A stretch of 64,000 bases of DNA, taken from positions 89,561,899 through 89,625,898 of the forward strand of contig OZ025243.1 of NCBI GenBank assembly GCA_964019155.1, given 5' to 3'. Below the pieces are notes generated by a model. It was not told the DNA's origin. It ran no database searches and was given only the letters and a program-made list of their open reading frames with translations. This stretch comes from Osedax fenrisi (lineage: Eukaryota > Annelida > Polychaeta > Sabellida > Siboglinidae). The translations under genes were made by a program, and so were the position numbers. The stretch's first letter is position 1. Each line of letters opens with the position of its first letter. Below are positions 1 to 11,810 of this stretch, one piece after another.

Positions 1-1574
1 TGTAAGTAATTATTAAGTTGAAAATATACAACTTTTTCTAAAAGTTTGGCTATTGTAGGTAATTGAGATATGGGTCGGTAGTTATTTAGGTCATTGATGT
101 CTAGTTTATTTTTTTTAAGTATCGGAGTTACTATTGCGTGTTTCAGTTGTGTCAGGACGTATCCAGAGTTTAGGGAATCATTAATTATTTTAACAATGGG
201 TATTGTAATACTATTAATGATTCTTTTCATAAGAGATACGGGTATGGGATCATGAGGAGCAGATGATTTAGACGAATTAAGTAATATTTTTATTTTATCA
301 TTAGTTGTTGGGAGGAATAATGAAAGTTGATGACAAGTAGTGTTTGGTAGTGTAATGGGTATTGTATTATTATAATTAAGTGTGAGGGATGTATGTAGTT
401 TGTTAAGTTTGTCAGTAAAAAAGTGAGAGAACTGAATGCACATGATATCATAGGGTATATCAGGTAGATATTTTTGTTTCGTTTTTCCTAATAAAGTATT
501 AGTAAATTTATATAATCTACGTATATCTCCGTTACAATTATTAATCTCTGTTTCGTAATGCTGAATTTTAGCTGCTACAATGGATTTTTTAAATACTTTT
601 TTAGAAACTATAAATTGGTTAAGAAGTTGGATATTAGGATGTTTAGAATATTGTCTTTGACATCTTCTCATATTTTGTTTGGCTAATATTGTTTCTTGAT
701 TAAACCAACATTTTCTGTTATTTCGAATAGTTTTATTTTTTTGAGGAGCGTGTTTGTTAAGGATATTTGTTAGGATATTATTTAATGTATTGATTTTTAT
801 ATCGTGAGTTAGCGACGATAAAAGATCAAAGGAGAATGTTGAAATTGATATTGCTTTGAGGTTTCTATATTTAATTTGGGAATGGCTAATATTATCACTT
901 TTTATATTGAGAAGAAAAATGACAGCATAGTGATCAGTTATTATATGTCGAATTTCGAAATTATTGAGTATGAGATATTGACTATTAGTGGAAAAAATTA
1001 AATCTAAAGTATTTCCAGAAGTATGTGTAGGTTTATTGACGTGTTGGTGAAGTAAGTGTGATTCAGTCAGGGAGAGTAGTCGTAATGAGGGGGTATCCTT
1101 TAGGTTAACATGGAAGTTAAAATCTCCGAGTAAAATTGTATTATTTAGTTTAATCGAAATAAGAAGATCATTGAGATCATCTATAAATGATATATAATTA
1201 TTAGATGGTGGTCGGTATATTATTACAAATCTAGTGTAATTATTTGTAGATGTCTGTAATACAACTATGATGCATTCAGAACCAGAGATAATATAGTTTG
1301 TGTAGCTTATTAATTTCATTGATTTTTTAAAAAGAATACCAATACCACCTCCGGTTTTGTTTTCATGTAGTGTATTTCGTGGAGTGTGTTTAAAAATGTA
1401 AGTATCGTTAATAAGTTGGGAAATTAAAGGAGTAAAGTCATGTGTAAGCCAAGTTTCAGTAATTGCTATTATGTCGAGATTAAATTCAGTAATGAAGTCT
1501 GATAATATTTCGATATTAGCTTTTATTGAGCGTGCGTTGATCAAAGCACACTTTATATATTTATCATTTAAAAG
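1..1574 (-). CDS. LINE ORF2: AP endonuclease and start of reverse transcriptase (partial)
   Basis: The frame is open for 524 codons from just after the ORF1 stop to the window edge. In order one reads an N-terminal endonuclease motif (ALINARSIKAN), ITETWL, the substrate-side motif YRPPS, GDFNFHV with its catalytic Asp-Asn, and TDH, the usual catalytic (S/T)DH. A linker of about 200 residues leads to the RT opening NYRPISQLPTIAK and LLEKVV, which is RT block 1. The catalytic YADD box must lie beyond position 1. There is no ATG near the beginning: the frame starts directly at the ORF1 UGA, so translation would need readthrough or reinitiation. The first in-frame residues are LLNDKYIKC. Confidence 0.8.
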
Positions 1575-2618
1575 TCATGTAGGTTTATCTATAATATTAT
1601 TGTGTAGATTAGAATATCTATTTGTAGGGTTTACGCGTTTATTTTGTGAATTTTTATTTATTTGTATATTAGATATATAATTATTATAGCTATTAGTATA
1701 TTTTTCTATATTATCATCTGATATTGATAAAGGATTGATTGACCAGTCGATTCTTTTAGTATATGCATTTATAGATCTCAATTCATAAGTATTTCTAAAT
1801 CTATTGAAAACACATTTATGATCTACTACATATTTAGATTTTATTGCATGATAGATAATTTTACCATATAGGAGTGTTTTGTCGTCAACAGAATTCCTAA
1901 TAAATAATTGACTGTATACTGAATGTTTTAAACAATGAATTGACGATATAAAAAGAGATTGGGCATAATGAGAGTTAAATGATATTTCAATATTTTTGTA
2001 ATTATATTTAACTTTAGAAATAATATTTGTATTTAGTTGCATTTGTGTGAACATATTATTGATTATGTTATTATTTGAATTTAGCTTTCTAATATTTTCA
2101 ATTACGATACTAAATGAGTCTGGTGCTTTAGGTAGTAGTTTGATATTATTAGTTACATTTAAATTGGTTTCTATCATATTATTAGTAGATTTTATTAATT
2201 GTTCAGCGTATGTGGGTATATTCGTTTTATTTAATATTATTTTTATTTCCTTTATATCATCAGCAATTGATTGTAATGTCGGTATATATGTATACGTGTA
2301 TGTAGGGTAAGTAGTGTCAGTGATTGTATCTGTATTATAGCTTTCAGAATTTAGTATCGTATTTGTAGAAATATCAGATATAGTACTTTGTGATTGATTA
2401 TCAATAGATATAGCATCAATACATGAAGTACATGTGAATGCAAAGTTAACACTGTTAAATATTTGTAAAACCGCTTTTGATGGCGTATTACTGTTAATCC
2501 ATTTTTCTGGTAAACAGTTAGCATTAAACAGACACATTTGGTGAATATATTTATTACATGTTGAACACTCTATTACTAGATAATGATTAGAAAGTGAACA
2601 GTGATAGCATGTATTCAT
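1575..2618 (-). CDS. LINE ORF1 protein with PHD-type zinc finger
   Basis: This 347-aa protein would act as the RNA-binding or chaperone partner of a LINE. Residues 4-75 contain a Cys/His series spaced like a PHD finger: C4, C7, C19, C22, then H and C30, then a final C-x2-C before residue 80. The middle is Ser/Thr/Asn-rich and low in complexity. The C-terminal half, from about residue 165, looks like the compact RNA-binding part of other LINE ORF1 proteins. It ends in a TGA codon (1577-1575) and ORF2 continues in exactly the same frame after it. The first ATG, at 2618, is taken as the start because it immediately precedes the zinc finger. Confidence 0.75.
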   Translation of the reverse strand: MNTCYHCSLSNHYLVIECSTCNKYIHQMCLFNANCLPEKWINSNTPSKAVLQIFNSVNFAFTCTSCIDAISIDNQSQSTISDISTNTILNSESYNTDTITDTTYPTYTYTYIPTLQSIADDIKEIKIILNKTNIPTYAEQLIKSTNNMIETNLNVTNNIKLLPKAPDSFSIVIENIRKLNSNNNIINNMFTQMQLNTNIISKVKYNYKNIEISFNSHYAQSLFISSIHCLKHSVYSQLFIRNSVDDKTLLYGKIIYHAIKSKYVVDHKCVFNRFRNTYELRSINAYTKRIDWSINPLSISDDNIEKYTNSYNNYISNIQINKNSQNKRVNPTNRYSNLHNNIIDKPT

Positions 2619-3168
2619 GTTGATAACTATTTGTAATGTATATATTATAAATTAAATGTATATAAATAAATAGGTATATATTGTGATATAACTGTAAGTA
2701 TAAGTGAATAAATATACACATAAACAAATGTATATGTAAATATTAAAAACAAATCAGCATATACGTAAATAAGTCAATTATAAAATTTAGAAATATAGAT
2801 ATTATATATTAAAAAACATTATGTATTATAATAATTAAAAACTAATCTCAAGACCACGACGGTTTAAACGTGGGTTACCGACAACCAGAGCAAGCCAGGC
2901 ACGGGATAATCCTCCTGGACAGTGGCCGAGATATGTATGGTAATAGGGTATACCACAGTAAAAACAAATCCGTGTGATAATATTGTTAATATTAATGGCA
3001 CTAGATATATTTCATATACATGTATATACGCTATCTATAGGAATACGTTGTTATTTATATAGCGAATGTATCAGCATAGTGAAAATCAATATTGCATTTT
3101 GATTCAATAGTTATAAACAATAGAATGCAAAACACGTCTGTTCGCTCTGAATGATAGAGACAGAATCA
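2619..3168. other. Non-coding; possible LINE leader with a GC-richer block
   Basis: Mostly AT-rich and without a believable gene. A short GC-richer block at about 2843-2935 differs from its surroundings and could be the 5' untranslated part of the minus-strand LINE, which starts its ORF1 at 2618. No promoter could be identified. Confidence 0.35.

Positions 3169-3233
<65 letters not shown>
3169..3233. repeat. (CTA)n microsatellite
   Basis: About 21 uninterrupted CTA units on the plus strand, followed by a small AT palindrome and an (AT)n run near 3260-3292. Confidence 0.95.
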
Positions 3234-3256
3234 GATTATATACTATATAGTATATA

Positions 3257-3292
<36 letters not shown>

Positions 3293-3399
3293 TATAGTAT
3301 AATATTTAATTTATCTTGCTTAATACGATATTTAGATATGTTTATTCACGAATAGATTGCAATCATCGTAATTATAAACATATAACACACATTATTTAC

Positions 3400-3444
<45 letters not shown>

Positions 3445-3469
3445 TTTTATTTTATTATGTTGGAGTCCT

Positions 3470-3600
3470 TTCATCCCATCCAGGAACTTAGATGAATTTT
3501 CACGTATAACCACATGGCTCCAATGTCCTTCGACGCCGTTCTTATGTTAAGGCATCCATAGTTTTAACGAGAGCCGATCATTTATGTATAAACAATTATA
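3470..3600 (+). repeat. Interspersed repeat with hairpin core, copy 1
   Basis: The segment 3540-3600, with core TGTTAAGGCATCCAT then TTTTAACGAGAGCCGATC, recurs almost unchanged at 42630-42690. A GC-richer stretch precedes it here. TTAA/GAGAGC pairing makes an imperfect hairpin around CATCCAT. It is either part of a LINE untranslated region or a short SINE-like repeat; an (AT)n tract lies on each side. Confidence 0.55.
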
Positions 3601-3649
3601 CATATATATATATTATTTGTATATATATATATATAAATATGTATACATA

Positions 3650-3975
3650 TTAACAATACTAGTAGAATAAAGACACAATATCGACTACATTCACCTCTGG
3701 ATAACATAATACCGAATACCTTTCAAACATATCGTATTCATCAACTGTACAACAAAAGCCATCTATTCCCATTATTAAAGTCAATAACATAACTATTACT
3801 AATATTACTACATCAAATTCACTTGTAATTGAACATTTGAGTGAAGATGAAAGAAAATTCACACCAGCTCTCTGACATTCTATAACTTAATTATATATGT
3901 GTATTATATGCCTACCTCTTCCTACATATTTATTTCTAACTTATACCACATACAAATACCACCGATTCTCCTATC

Positions 3976-4006
<31 letters not shown>

Positions 4007-4184
4007 ATATATACGTATATATACGGTAGCAACGATAACTACACATTTGAACAACGTAAAACTAACAACTTTAATATATATTATTACAGCGACCCCATTA
4101 ACATTACATAATCTGATTTAAATAGATGGAATACTAATTATATTAACAATTAAGCTTATATACAGACCAAGTATACTTTGTATA

Positions 4185-4225
<41 letters not shown>

Positions 4226-4640
4226 CTAATAAATTAACTCAGTAAATGACCAACCAAACATTGCAATACAATCTACATATCAAACACCTCAGAACAATAT
4301 CCCCTACCTGCACCTATCATTCCACTACAATATACCATGGTAGGTATATTGTAGTGCACTCTTATTAATCCACCCCACCACTCCACCCCAACATATCATA
4401 AACTAACCCAGTCTCTTACTTAATACTACCAATAGTAATCTCAATCTCCTCTACTCCATATAAAATTCCACATGCATCCCAAATTAATCCTGTAATATTT
4501 AATGATTGCTCTATCAGAAATAAAGCCAATTTATTAAATAACTTATATACTGATCTTAAGGGCCGGGGAAAACTTGCCGAGTTTACATGTAAAAGATAGG
4601 GAACATTAGGGTCATTAAAAATACTACTACTTTTAAACAA
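3650..4640 (+). pseudogene. Possible degenerate LINE remnant
   Basis: Around 4480-4560 the plus strand reads NPVIFNDCSIRNKANLL, which resembles the N-terminal endonuclease block of CR1/L2-like LINEs (usually N-x-RSIRNK). Stops and AT tracts interrupt everything around it. The resemblance is short, so this is a weak call. (AT)n tracts lie at 3978-4022 and 4186-4222. Confidence 0.25.
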
Positions 4641-4816
4641 ATGAATATAATCATCTGATTTTTTTACCTATATTTAGATAAATATCATATCTATAAAACC
4701 TATCCTATATCTAAATATATAACCAATTACAAGATATCGGTTACCACCAATATTTTATTTTTGTAATTATTGTTGTTTTTTTCATCAACTTTTTTAATAA
4801 TATTTATAATTAGTAT

Positions 4817-5721
4817 GGGAAAGTAACCTAATACGGACACTTTAACAATAAATGGTCTTAACTTTTTATGACTCATTATTTTTATTCAAAAATTAAATAT
4901 ATTAATATTATATGATTATAGATATTATTGTAATTTTAAAATTTTATTTAATAATTTAATTCCATAGATAATGGGGGTGTCCGTATTCGGTACCCATGTA
5001 CGAATACGGACACCCTATATACCACTATATAAACTTTATATTATTGATGAATCAATCAGAAAAATTATAATTACATTATTTATAATTAATTTTATGAAAA
5101 ATATATTGTAATTTAATTAGTTAATATTTTATTTATTTTTATTATTTTTTAATTAATAATACAAATTAAGTATCTAAATAATACATTTTTAGAATTAGCT
5201 TTATTGGTAGTATTAATATTATAACGCACGCGATTTTTATGAAAATCAGAATAGTTCATACGCTGTGCGACGCAGTGTGCGTTGATTGGTTATAGGGTGT
5301 CCGTATTATAATGTCTTATAAGACATCTAGAGTGTCCGTATTAGGGACTTATATGACCTATAGATATATGCATATAACTTAATGAATATTTGATAAAAAA
5401 TATAGAAATTAAAAATACCATTTTTAGAATACTTTATATTTTAATAATATAGTATTATATTTTATATCGATACATTTTTATATTCTTGAGAAGGTTTTAA
5501 GTTGACATTTTTTTTCATAAATTTAAAAACGTAATAAAAAATTCAGTTTATTGGATATATTAGCAATATTTTGAATAATTAAAAAATAAAAAATAATTTT
5601 TTAGACTATTTTTATAATTATAAATATTTTATTCATTAACATTTTTTTTGTCGGATTTATGGTTTCTAAGATACCGAGAGTGTCCGTATTGGGGAACTGT
5701 CCGTATTCGGTTACTTTCCCC
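4817..5721 (+). mobile_element. TA-flanked MITE with GGGAAAGTAACC termini, copy 1
   Basis: The left end reads TGGGAAAGTAACCTAATACG and the right end is the reverse complement, CGGTTACTTTCCCC. A TA dinucleotide flanks both sides (4815-4816 and 5722-5723). No coding sequence is present. The motif GTGTCCGTATT, part of the terminus, is repeated inside the element in both orientations near 4978, 5007, 5299, 5333, 5682 and 5698. A closely related copy lies in the opposite orientation at 39106-39918. The TA duplication suggests mobilisation by a Tc1/mariner/pogo-type transposase; that is inferred. Confidence 0.8.
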
Positions 5722-5723
5722 TA

Positions 5724-7323
5724 TATTTAAAAATTAAATTATTACATTCTGATAGGATAGCTTATTATCAGTAATATCATATATATATACTCAGAAAATT
5801 GTATAATGATTGAATCAATTTGACAAAAGTAGTAGTATTTTGAAGAAAAAAAATAAATCAAAAAAAAAGTTCTGAGATATAGCCTTCTAAAGTTTTTATC
5901 TATATTATATTGAATAAATAACAATAAATTTATGATATTTATACATTTTATTATTATATATATCATGTTATTGTAATTCGTCACTCCCTGCATGATTACT
6001 GGATGTAGATCTTGCTACGTAGTCTTTTTCTTATGAGTTACAGAGGTGTCTGACAACCTGTTCAAATCTGTTGAAGATGCATATAGTTTAAAATTAAATA
6101 TTTATTTATAACATTCTAAAAACGTCCTGATTATTTAGTATCTAAACTACATATTTATACATGTTTTACTAATTATAAATGAGTCAATACTAGTTTATAT
6201 ATATATACATATATATATAATAATAATAATAGTAATATTATCTACTTATTTATAATATTAGTTATTCTACCGATAATAGATAATAGTAATAATAATAAAC
6301 AAGTATAAAGATGAAAATTAATGTATGCCATTATCAAATGTATTCTAGTTATGTAGTCTTAAAACTACTGAATTATCTAAATGTAAATAAGTCATAATGT
6401 ATTAGTATATATATAGTAATATTTAGGTACTTATTTATAATATTAATTATTCTACATATAGATAATAGTAATTACAAATATAAAATTAAATGTTTATTTA
6501 TAAAATGATCTAAAAATGCCTGGTTATTTAGTATCTAAACTACACATTTATACATTTTTTACTAAATATAAATTAATGAATCATAGTTTATTATATAATA
6601 TACTTATTGCTCTTCCATAGTTGTCCTTCATCGCTTTACTTATTTTAGAGGTATATGTATTATAATAACAAAATAAGTCTTGACAGTTTGTATATTTCAA
6701 AATATATGATGCGTAAAACACAAGATTCGTAAATAGATGCTTTAATTTCATTGGTTACATAATACTCTAGCGAGTAAATACTGCTATGTATTACCCGAAT
6801 TCTTGTATTTAAATTTTTAAATTCGGATAAATATTAATATTATAATTAATGAAATTAAACGTATCATAACGGAATATTTGATCACAAATACTACTCAAAT
6901 TTTATCAAATATTTTTTACAGGACTATGTTTAAAAACTCGATTTTAAATACTTTGAAATACTTTTATAAACCTATATACCATTTTAAAGATAAATCTATG
7001 TATTTTAAAATCTTATTATCAAATATTTAAAACCAAAAAAAATGCGAAGGTTTCCCTTTAAACGATGTATCTACTAATAATATTCTTCTTGGCATCTCGA
7101 TAAGATAATACTAGTCGGTCGACAATTATATGTATATAACCGGTATATGAATGACTCCCCTCTAATGTATACAAACATGCTTAATTTTTCGAATATAATA
7201 AATTAATATATAATAATAAAAGTAACTATATTTAATTAAATAGTGATCTTATACGTTATATATTGTATACATAAACTATTAATAATATTACATCGAATAC
7301 ACATATTACCACACAGAGTTGAC
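5724..7323. other. AT-rich intergenic region
   Basis: No gene recognised. It contains the diverged duplication listed separately, short homopolymer and AT runs, and the upstream region of the membrane-protein gene that starts at 7324. No convincing TATA or initiator can be singled out in such AT-rich DNA. Confidence 0.6.
6085..6600 (+). repeat. Diverged local duplication (two halves)
   Basis: 6095-6200 and 6485-6600 share long matches such as TATTTAGTATCTAAACTACA and TTTATACAT. The intervening pieces 6225-6290 and 6414-6472 also match (TACTTATTTATAATATTA and TAGATAATAGTAAT). This is an old, partly rearranged local duplication in non-coding DNA. Confidence 0.6.
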
Positions 7324-8232
7324 ATGCCATCTGCACTATGGTATGCGAAGCTATTTCTATCCATAGGTGTGCCCATGCTAATAATCGGATTCACATTGTT
7401 CGGTGCTACTCTTTACATGAGAAGACGAATATTGCGAAGGAGAGAACTCAAGATAGAACAAAGGAGACAACAAATGATAGAACTCGAAAGGAGTAATGTG
7501 TTCGTTAGCCAAATCACATTAAAGAATCAAAAGATGTATACTAGCCTAGATATGGATATTCCCGGGTATCTGAGAAAAGCCCCTGTATATTTCGAGGGTC
7601 ATGGCACTTTTGGAACTCCAAAAAATGTCAGAATACAAATTGCAAAAACAAAAATCATTGAAAATAGAATGAAATTAAAACAATTATCAGACGAGCAAGT
7701 TAAATATAATCAATTAATCTCGGATAATGATATTAATACTCATAGTATCAAAGACGGGAACATTATTTATACTAGTCAGGTAATGAATGACTATCCAGAA
7801 TTATATACGCATCTAGTTAAGGTACACGCATTACAAAATACAATACACTATTATAGGAAAGAATTGGGTAAATATGTTTATCTTGATTTCGGACACGAAA
7901 CATCGAAGTACGGTGAGATGATCGATACTTCTATGACGAAGTTAATCGGTAACAGCCGCGACTTGAAACTAAATTGGGAGAGTAAAATGTTGTTGTCTCA
8001 AGCTACTCCAGTGTATGATGCTTATGTATTAAGACATAAAGGAAAGCTAAATACAGTCACGGGTAAATACGAGACCCCGACTGATGCCGAATATCAACAG
8101 TTTCTAGATGACGATTCCGTTCGCTTACGAACAGATAAATTACTAAATGAAAAGGAATTATTTAACGCGGAGCTAAATTTTGAAACATTTGAAATGAAAC
8201 AACTCAATGCATTAGAAAACTTAAAAAACTGA
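7324..8232 (+). CDS. Single-pass membrane protein, C1orf43/NICE-3-like (tentative)
   Basis: An uninterrupted 302-aa frame. Residues 8-31 form one strong transmembrane segment (FLSIGVPMLIIGFTLFGATL), followed at once by a dense basic stretch (MRRRILRRR) that would face the cytosol, and a long charged, helical tail. Features in the same order as human C1orf43 are the N-terminal membrane anchor plus basic stop-transfer, a G-x-x-x-PK motif (GTFGTPKNV), a Y-x-x-L ... AL helix, and a G-H-E-T-x-K-Y-G motif where C1orf43 has GYETARYG. The family match is my recollection and distant, hence the moderate score. ATG 7324 is chosen because the frame upstream opens only with a GTG. AATAAA signals follow the stop by about 10 and 25 bases. 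No intron is evident, which is unusual next to the intron-rich neighbours; a retrocopy is possible, but the frame is intact. Confidence 0.6.
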   Translation: MPSALWYAKLFLSIGVPMLIIGFTLFGATLYMRRRILRRRELKIEQRRQQMIELERSNVFVSQITLKNQKMYTSLDMDIPGYLRKAPVYFEGHGTFGTPKNVRIQIAKTKIIENRMKLKQLSDEQVKYNQLISDNDINTHSIKDGNIIYTSQVMNDYPELYTHLVKVHALQNTIHYYRKELGKYVYLDFGHETSKYGEMIDTSMTKLIGNSRDLKLNWESKMLLSQATPVYDAYVLRHKGKLNTVTGKYETPTDAEYQQFLDDDSVRLRTDKLLNEKELFNAELNFETFEMKQLNALENLKN

Positions 8233-8241
8233 CCGTATATA

Positions 8242-8263
8242 AATAAACCTGTATATGAATAAA
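8242..8263 (+). promoter_or_regulatory. Polyadenylation signals
   Basis: AATAAA at 8242-8247 and a second one near 8258, directly downstream of the stop codon of the 7324-8232 gene. Confidence 0.5.
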
Positions 8264-8539
8264 GAAATGTAATAATTAAATAATTATATTTAATATATCC
8301 TACATTTAGTAATTTAAAAATTAATTATTTTTAAATGAATATTATATATTATACTACTAGTATATCAAACGGTATATCAGTACATCAAAGGATCTATATT
8401 AAATGGTATGCAGTTGTTGATAAATTGTTGTGAATAGTATCATAACCATTACCACATAACGTATAATACCGTGATAGATACATCGGTTGTTTTACCAATT
8501 TATTTTTATAACTCTTATCTTGATCCTGTTAAATTATAT

Positions 8540-8623
8540 ATATATAGATAATACACTTCTAAATGTTGTTAAATCATATACATATCTTGGACATTGGATT
8601 TCAGAGTATTTATCTAATGAAAT

Positions 8624-8630
<7 letters not shown>
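8540..8630 (+). pseudogene. LINE reverse-transcriptase scrap
   Basis: The plus-strand translation VVKSYTYLGHWISEYLSNEI resembles the post-catalytic YLG-x-x-ISE block of RTE-like LINE reverse transcriptases. It is cut off by the (AT)n tract that follows. Confidence 0.4.

Positions 8631-8681
<51 letters not shown>
8626..8681. repeat. (AT)n microsatellite
   Basis: About 28 uninterrupted TA units. The poly-Ile/Tyr frames across it are artefacts. Confidence 0.95.
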
Positions 8682-8685
<4 letters not shown>

Positions 8686-8919
8686 ATATTAAACAGTTAT
8701 ATAAACTATGCAATATCATATAACTTTAATAATTGCACAAAGAATACCAAAGTATTCTATTAAAAATATGTATTTATAATATATATACCTTAAGGTAATT
8801 ATCAGTATTTAGATTCCAAATATATTTATAGAAAATATCTATAGATATTATATTATATAGATATTATGTAGATATTATATAGATAGATATTATATGGTTA
8901 AACTTAAGATATCTTATAA

Positions 8920-9005
8920 TAATTATTATAATAATGTTTATAATAATGCTTATAATAATGCTTATAATAATGCTTATAATACTTCTTATAATAATGCTTA
9001 AACTG
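8920..9005 (+). repeat. 15-bp tandem repeat
   Basis: About five copies of TTATAATAATGCTTA with small changes, in non-coding DNA. Confidence 0.85.
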
Positions 9006-9360
9006 ATGCATTACATAGGTTCATAGTAGGAACATCCTACATAGAAATAGTTCATCATTAATGTTTCTAAACGATTATGCTAATAATGTAACCATTACAT
9101 TACGGATTTCTTATTATTCGTTAACAAACTAATACAATTATCATATTATTCACTAATTATTCAATTATATGAATATAATATTATATTCCACCGCCACTGT
9201 TTACCATGTGTTATAACTTATTATTTGTAGGGTATTTTAAATTTCGCTTCTTAGATTAATTGTTTAGTTTATTTATTCTTTTATAATTTTCGTTCATATA
9301 ATATGGACTTGCTGTCCTATCTTTCTTTCTAATTTGTATTTCATATATGATTTAAATAAA

Positions 9361-9369
9361 TTAATAAAT

Positions 9370-9430
<61 letters not shown>

Positions 9431-9478
9431 CTACCAGATAACTCATATATATATATTATACTACCAGATAACTCACAA
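9361..9478. repeat. (AT)n tract plus 27-bp direct duplication
   Basis: A long TA run (about 9363-9425) is followed by two adjacent copies of a unit ending in ACTACCAGATAACTCA. Confidence 0.85.
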
Positions 9479-9479
9479 T

Positions 9480-10130
9480 TATGTAAATATGCATCAACTA
9501 TCAGATCATGGCTTCTCTCTAACAACCTTCTACTTAACTCTTCAAAATTTATTTTTTCCGTTTTGTATTTTGTCAGTAGCTTTCTTTAATTCCTCTATAA
9601 TAAAAAGCCCTTTATTGATAGTTAATTTTGTATAATTATTGTACGTTCTCCATTTGATGAGGGAACTGTTGGTTTACAAATTAGTTCTTTAAAATGATCA
9701 TACCATAGTTACATTTATTATTTCCCACTGGTATACCAGTTCAAACAAGCTATAGTATACCAGCTATAGCTTTAAATTTTGCTCCATTAGAGTTATTTCT
9801 TTCACTATTTTCCAGGCTAAATCTGATTTTGTGATAGACATCGACTTTTAATTTCACTTATTTTATTCTGAACATTTAGAGTTTGTTCCTTTTCAATATC
9901 ATGTTTAGCTTGGTTGAAATGTCTAATATTTTCTGGTGTCGCTTAATTATATTTATGTCGTGCTTCCTGTTGTATTATGTCACGGTTTTTACAGATATTA
10001 GCCCTTTCTCGGGATATAAATGTTTTCAACTTTGGTTTCAATTATATTACTTTAGCAGCAGATTCCTTAAAAGTAGTTTCAGAGTGAATATACCTTGCGC
10101 TGGCGATAGATAATCTGTGGTGTCCTGTAG
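9480..10130 (-). pseudogene. Degenerate LINE fragment(s)
   Basis: Minus-strand translation shows pieces of a LINE linker (for example EIKSRCLSQNQI and LKKATDKIQNGKN) broken by stops and frameshifts. On the plus strand 9487-9552 reads STIRSWLLSNNLLLNSSK, like the RT segment after the catalytic box of CR1-like elements. Neither frame is intact, so this is a mixture of old insertions rather than a gene. Confidence 0.35.
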
Positions 10131-10755
10131 AGCTTCGAATTGTGTGATCACGTTAGTAACCTATATTGTAATATATAGTAATGTATACATTTATTTCGGA
10201 TTTTTGTATCGGTCTTTAATCTTGTATAATTATCTAAACTGCTTAGAACTGTTTGAATTGAATAGCTTACTTTATATTATCTTTATTACTCAGTCTTTTA
10301 ACTGCGGAGAACATATGATTATAAGATGCGACACTGGTAAATGAGTCATCAGTTATTCGTACTATTATTCCACTTTCTATTTATATTAATATCATCAATT
10401 TGATACGTAAATGCATTTGGAGATTTATACGTCCAGGACTAACCTTATATTTTCTGGAAGTGTGTGTTTAGGCATAAGATTATATTTTCTAGGAGATAAT
10501 ATTTCATAATATTACAATTACTGTATGTGAGTTAATGAAAATAATATTTAAAGCCATCATTTGACCGAGTTTTTCATTAAATTATCCTTCGATTACCAGT
10601 ACGTTATGCTTTGGTATCTACCTTGTTGATGACGTGATATATACAATTTGTCGGTTTCTTGTTCATCCCTTATATGTAAGGTTAATGCATTTGTTAAACA
10701 GTAACATATGATATAACTATTGTATGTGGATTTCCACGGAAATTCATAATCTTTA
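10131..10755. other. Intergenic, nothing recognised
   Basis: Short open frames are present, but no domain, splice structure or repeat stands out before the 14-bp minisatellite. Confidence 0.5.
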
Positions 10756-11618
10756 TTCTATAGATTATCACCTATAGATTATCACCTATAGAATATCACC
10801 TGTAGATTATCACCTATAGATTATCACCTATAGAATATCACCTATAGATTATCACCTATAGATTATCACCTATAGATTATCACCTATAGAATATCACCTA
10901 TAGATTATCACCTATAGATTATCACCTATAGATTATCACCTATATAATATCACCTATAGATTATCACCTATAGATTATCACCTATAGATTATCACCTATA
11001 GAATATCACCTATAGATTATCACCTATAGATTATCACCTATAGAATATCACCTATAGATTATCACCTATAGATTATCACCTATAGATTATCACCTATAGA
11101 TTATCACCTATAGAATATCACCTATAGATTATCACCTATAGATTATCACCCATAGATTATCACCTATAGAATATCACCTATATATTATCACCTATAGATT
11201 ATCACCTATAGAATATCACCTATAGATTATCACCTATAGATTATCACCCATAGATTATCACCTATAGAATATCACCTATAGATTATCACCTATAGATTAT
11301 CACCTATAGAATATCACCTATAGATTATCACATATAGATTATCACCTATAGATTATCACCTATAGATTATCACCTATAGAATATCACCTATAGATTATCA
11401 CCTATAGATTATCACCCATAGATTATCACCTATAGATTATCACCTATAGATTATCACCTATAGAATATCACCTATAGAATATCACCTATAGATTATCACA
11501 TATAGATTATCACCTATAGATTATCACCTATAGATTATCACCTATAGAATATCACCTATAGATTATCACATATAGATTATCACATATAGATTATCACCTA
11601 TAGATTATCACCTATAGT
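10756..11618 (+). repeat. 14-bp minisatellite (about 60 copies)
   Basis: Head-to-tail units of CACCTATAGATTAT with a recurrent variant having GAATAT instead of GATTAT, and rarer CATATAG or CACCCATAG variants. The variants recur in groups, which points to expansion by blocks of several units. Confidence 0.97.
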
Positions 11619-11810
11619 TGTTATGTTATCCACCATAGAGATCACGTGATACACGCGAGGAATAACGATAATTCCGTTTCATGCATTAGCCACGTTAATA
11701 CTATTCTTCTAGGCTGAAGAGGTTAGTAATTCAAGTAGTTTCCAATTGCATATATCTTAATTAATAAATCATTGTAAATTTACCTATGATCTTGAATACT
11801 TAGTACGTCC

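Larger units (their letters stand above)
1..2618 (-). mobile_element. LINE retrotransposon (Jockey/CR1/L2-type), 5' part, cut by window edge
   Basis: On the minus strand a PHD-finger ORF1 (2618-1575) is followed by an open frame for an AP-type endonuclease and the start of a reverse transcriptase that runs off the window at position 1. I checked the ORF2 frame triplet by triplet from 1574 to 3 and found no stop codon. The element therefore looks young and perhaps active. The clade is inferred from ORF1 with a PHD finger, the endonuclease motifs TETWL, YRPP, GDFN and TDH, and the RT opening NYRPISQL. The 5' end is not defined; 2619-2960 may be its untranslated leader. Confidence 0.85.

Noticed and set aside
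9883..10344. Two plus-strand frames of about 75 codons
   Set aside because: No domain, poor composition, and the opposite strand shows LINE remnants.
10756..11618. Possible CRISPR-like array (regular short repeats)
   Set aside because: Units are tandem without spacers, in a eukaryotic genome; it is a minisatellite. The same applies to the arrays at 49235 and 54664.
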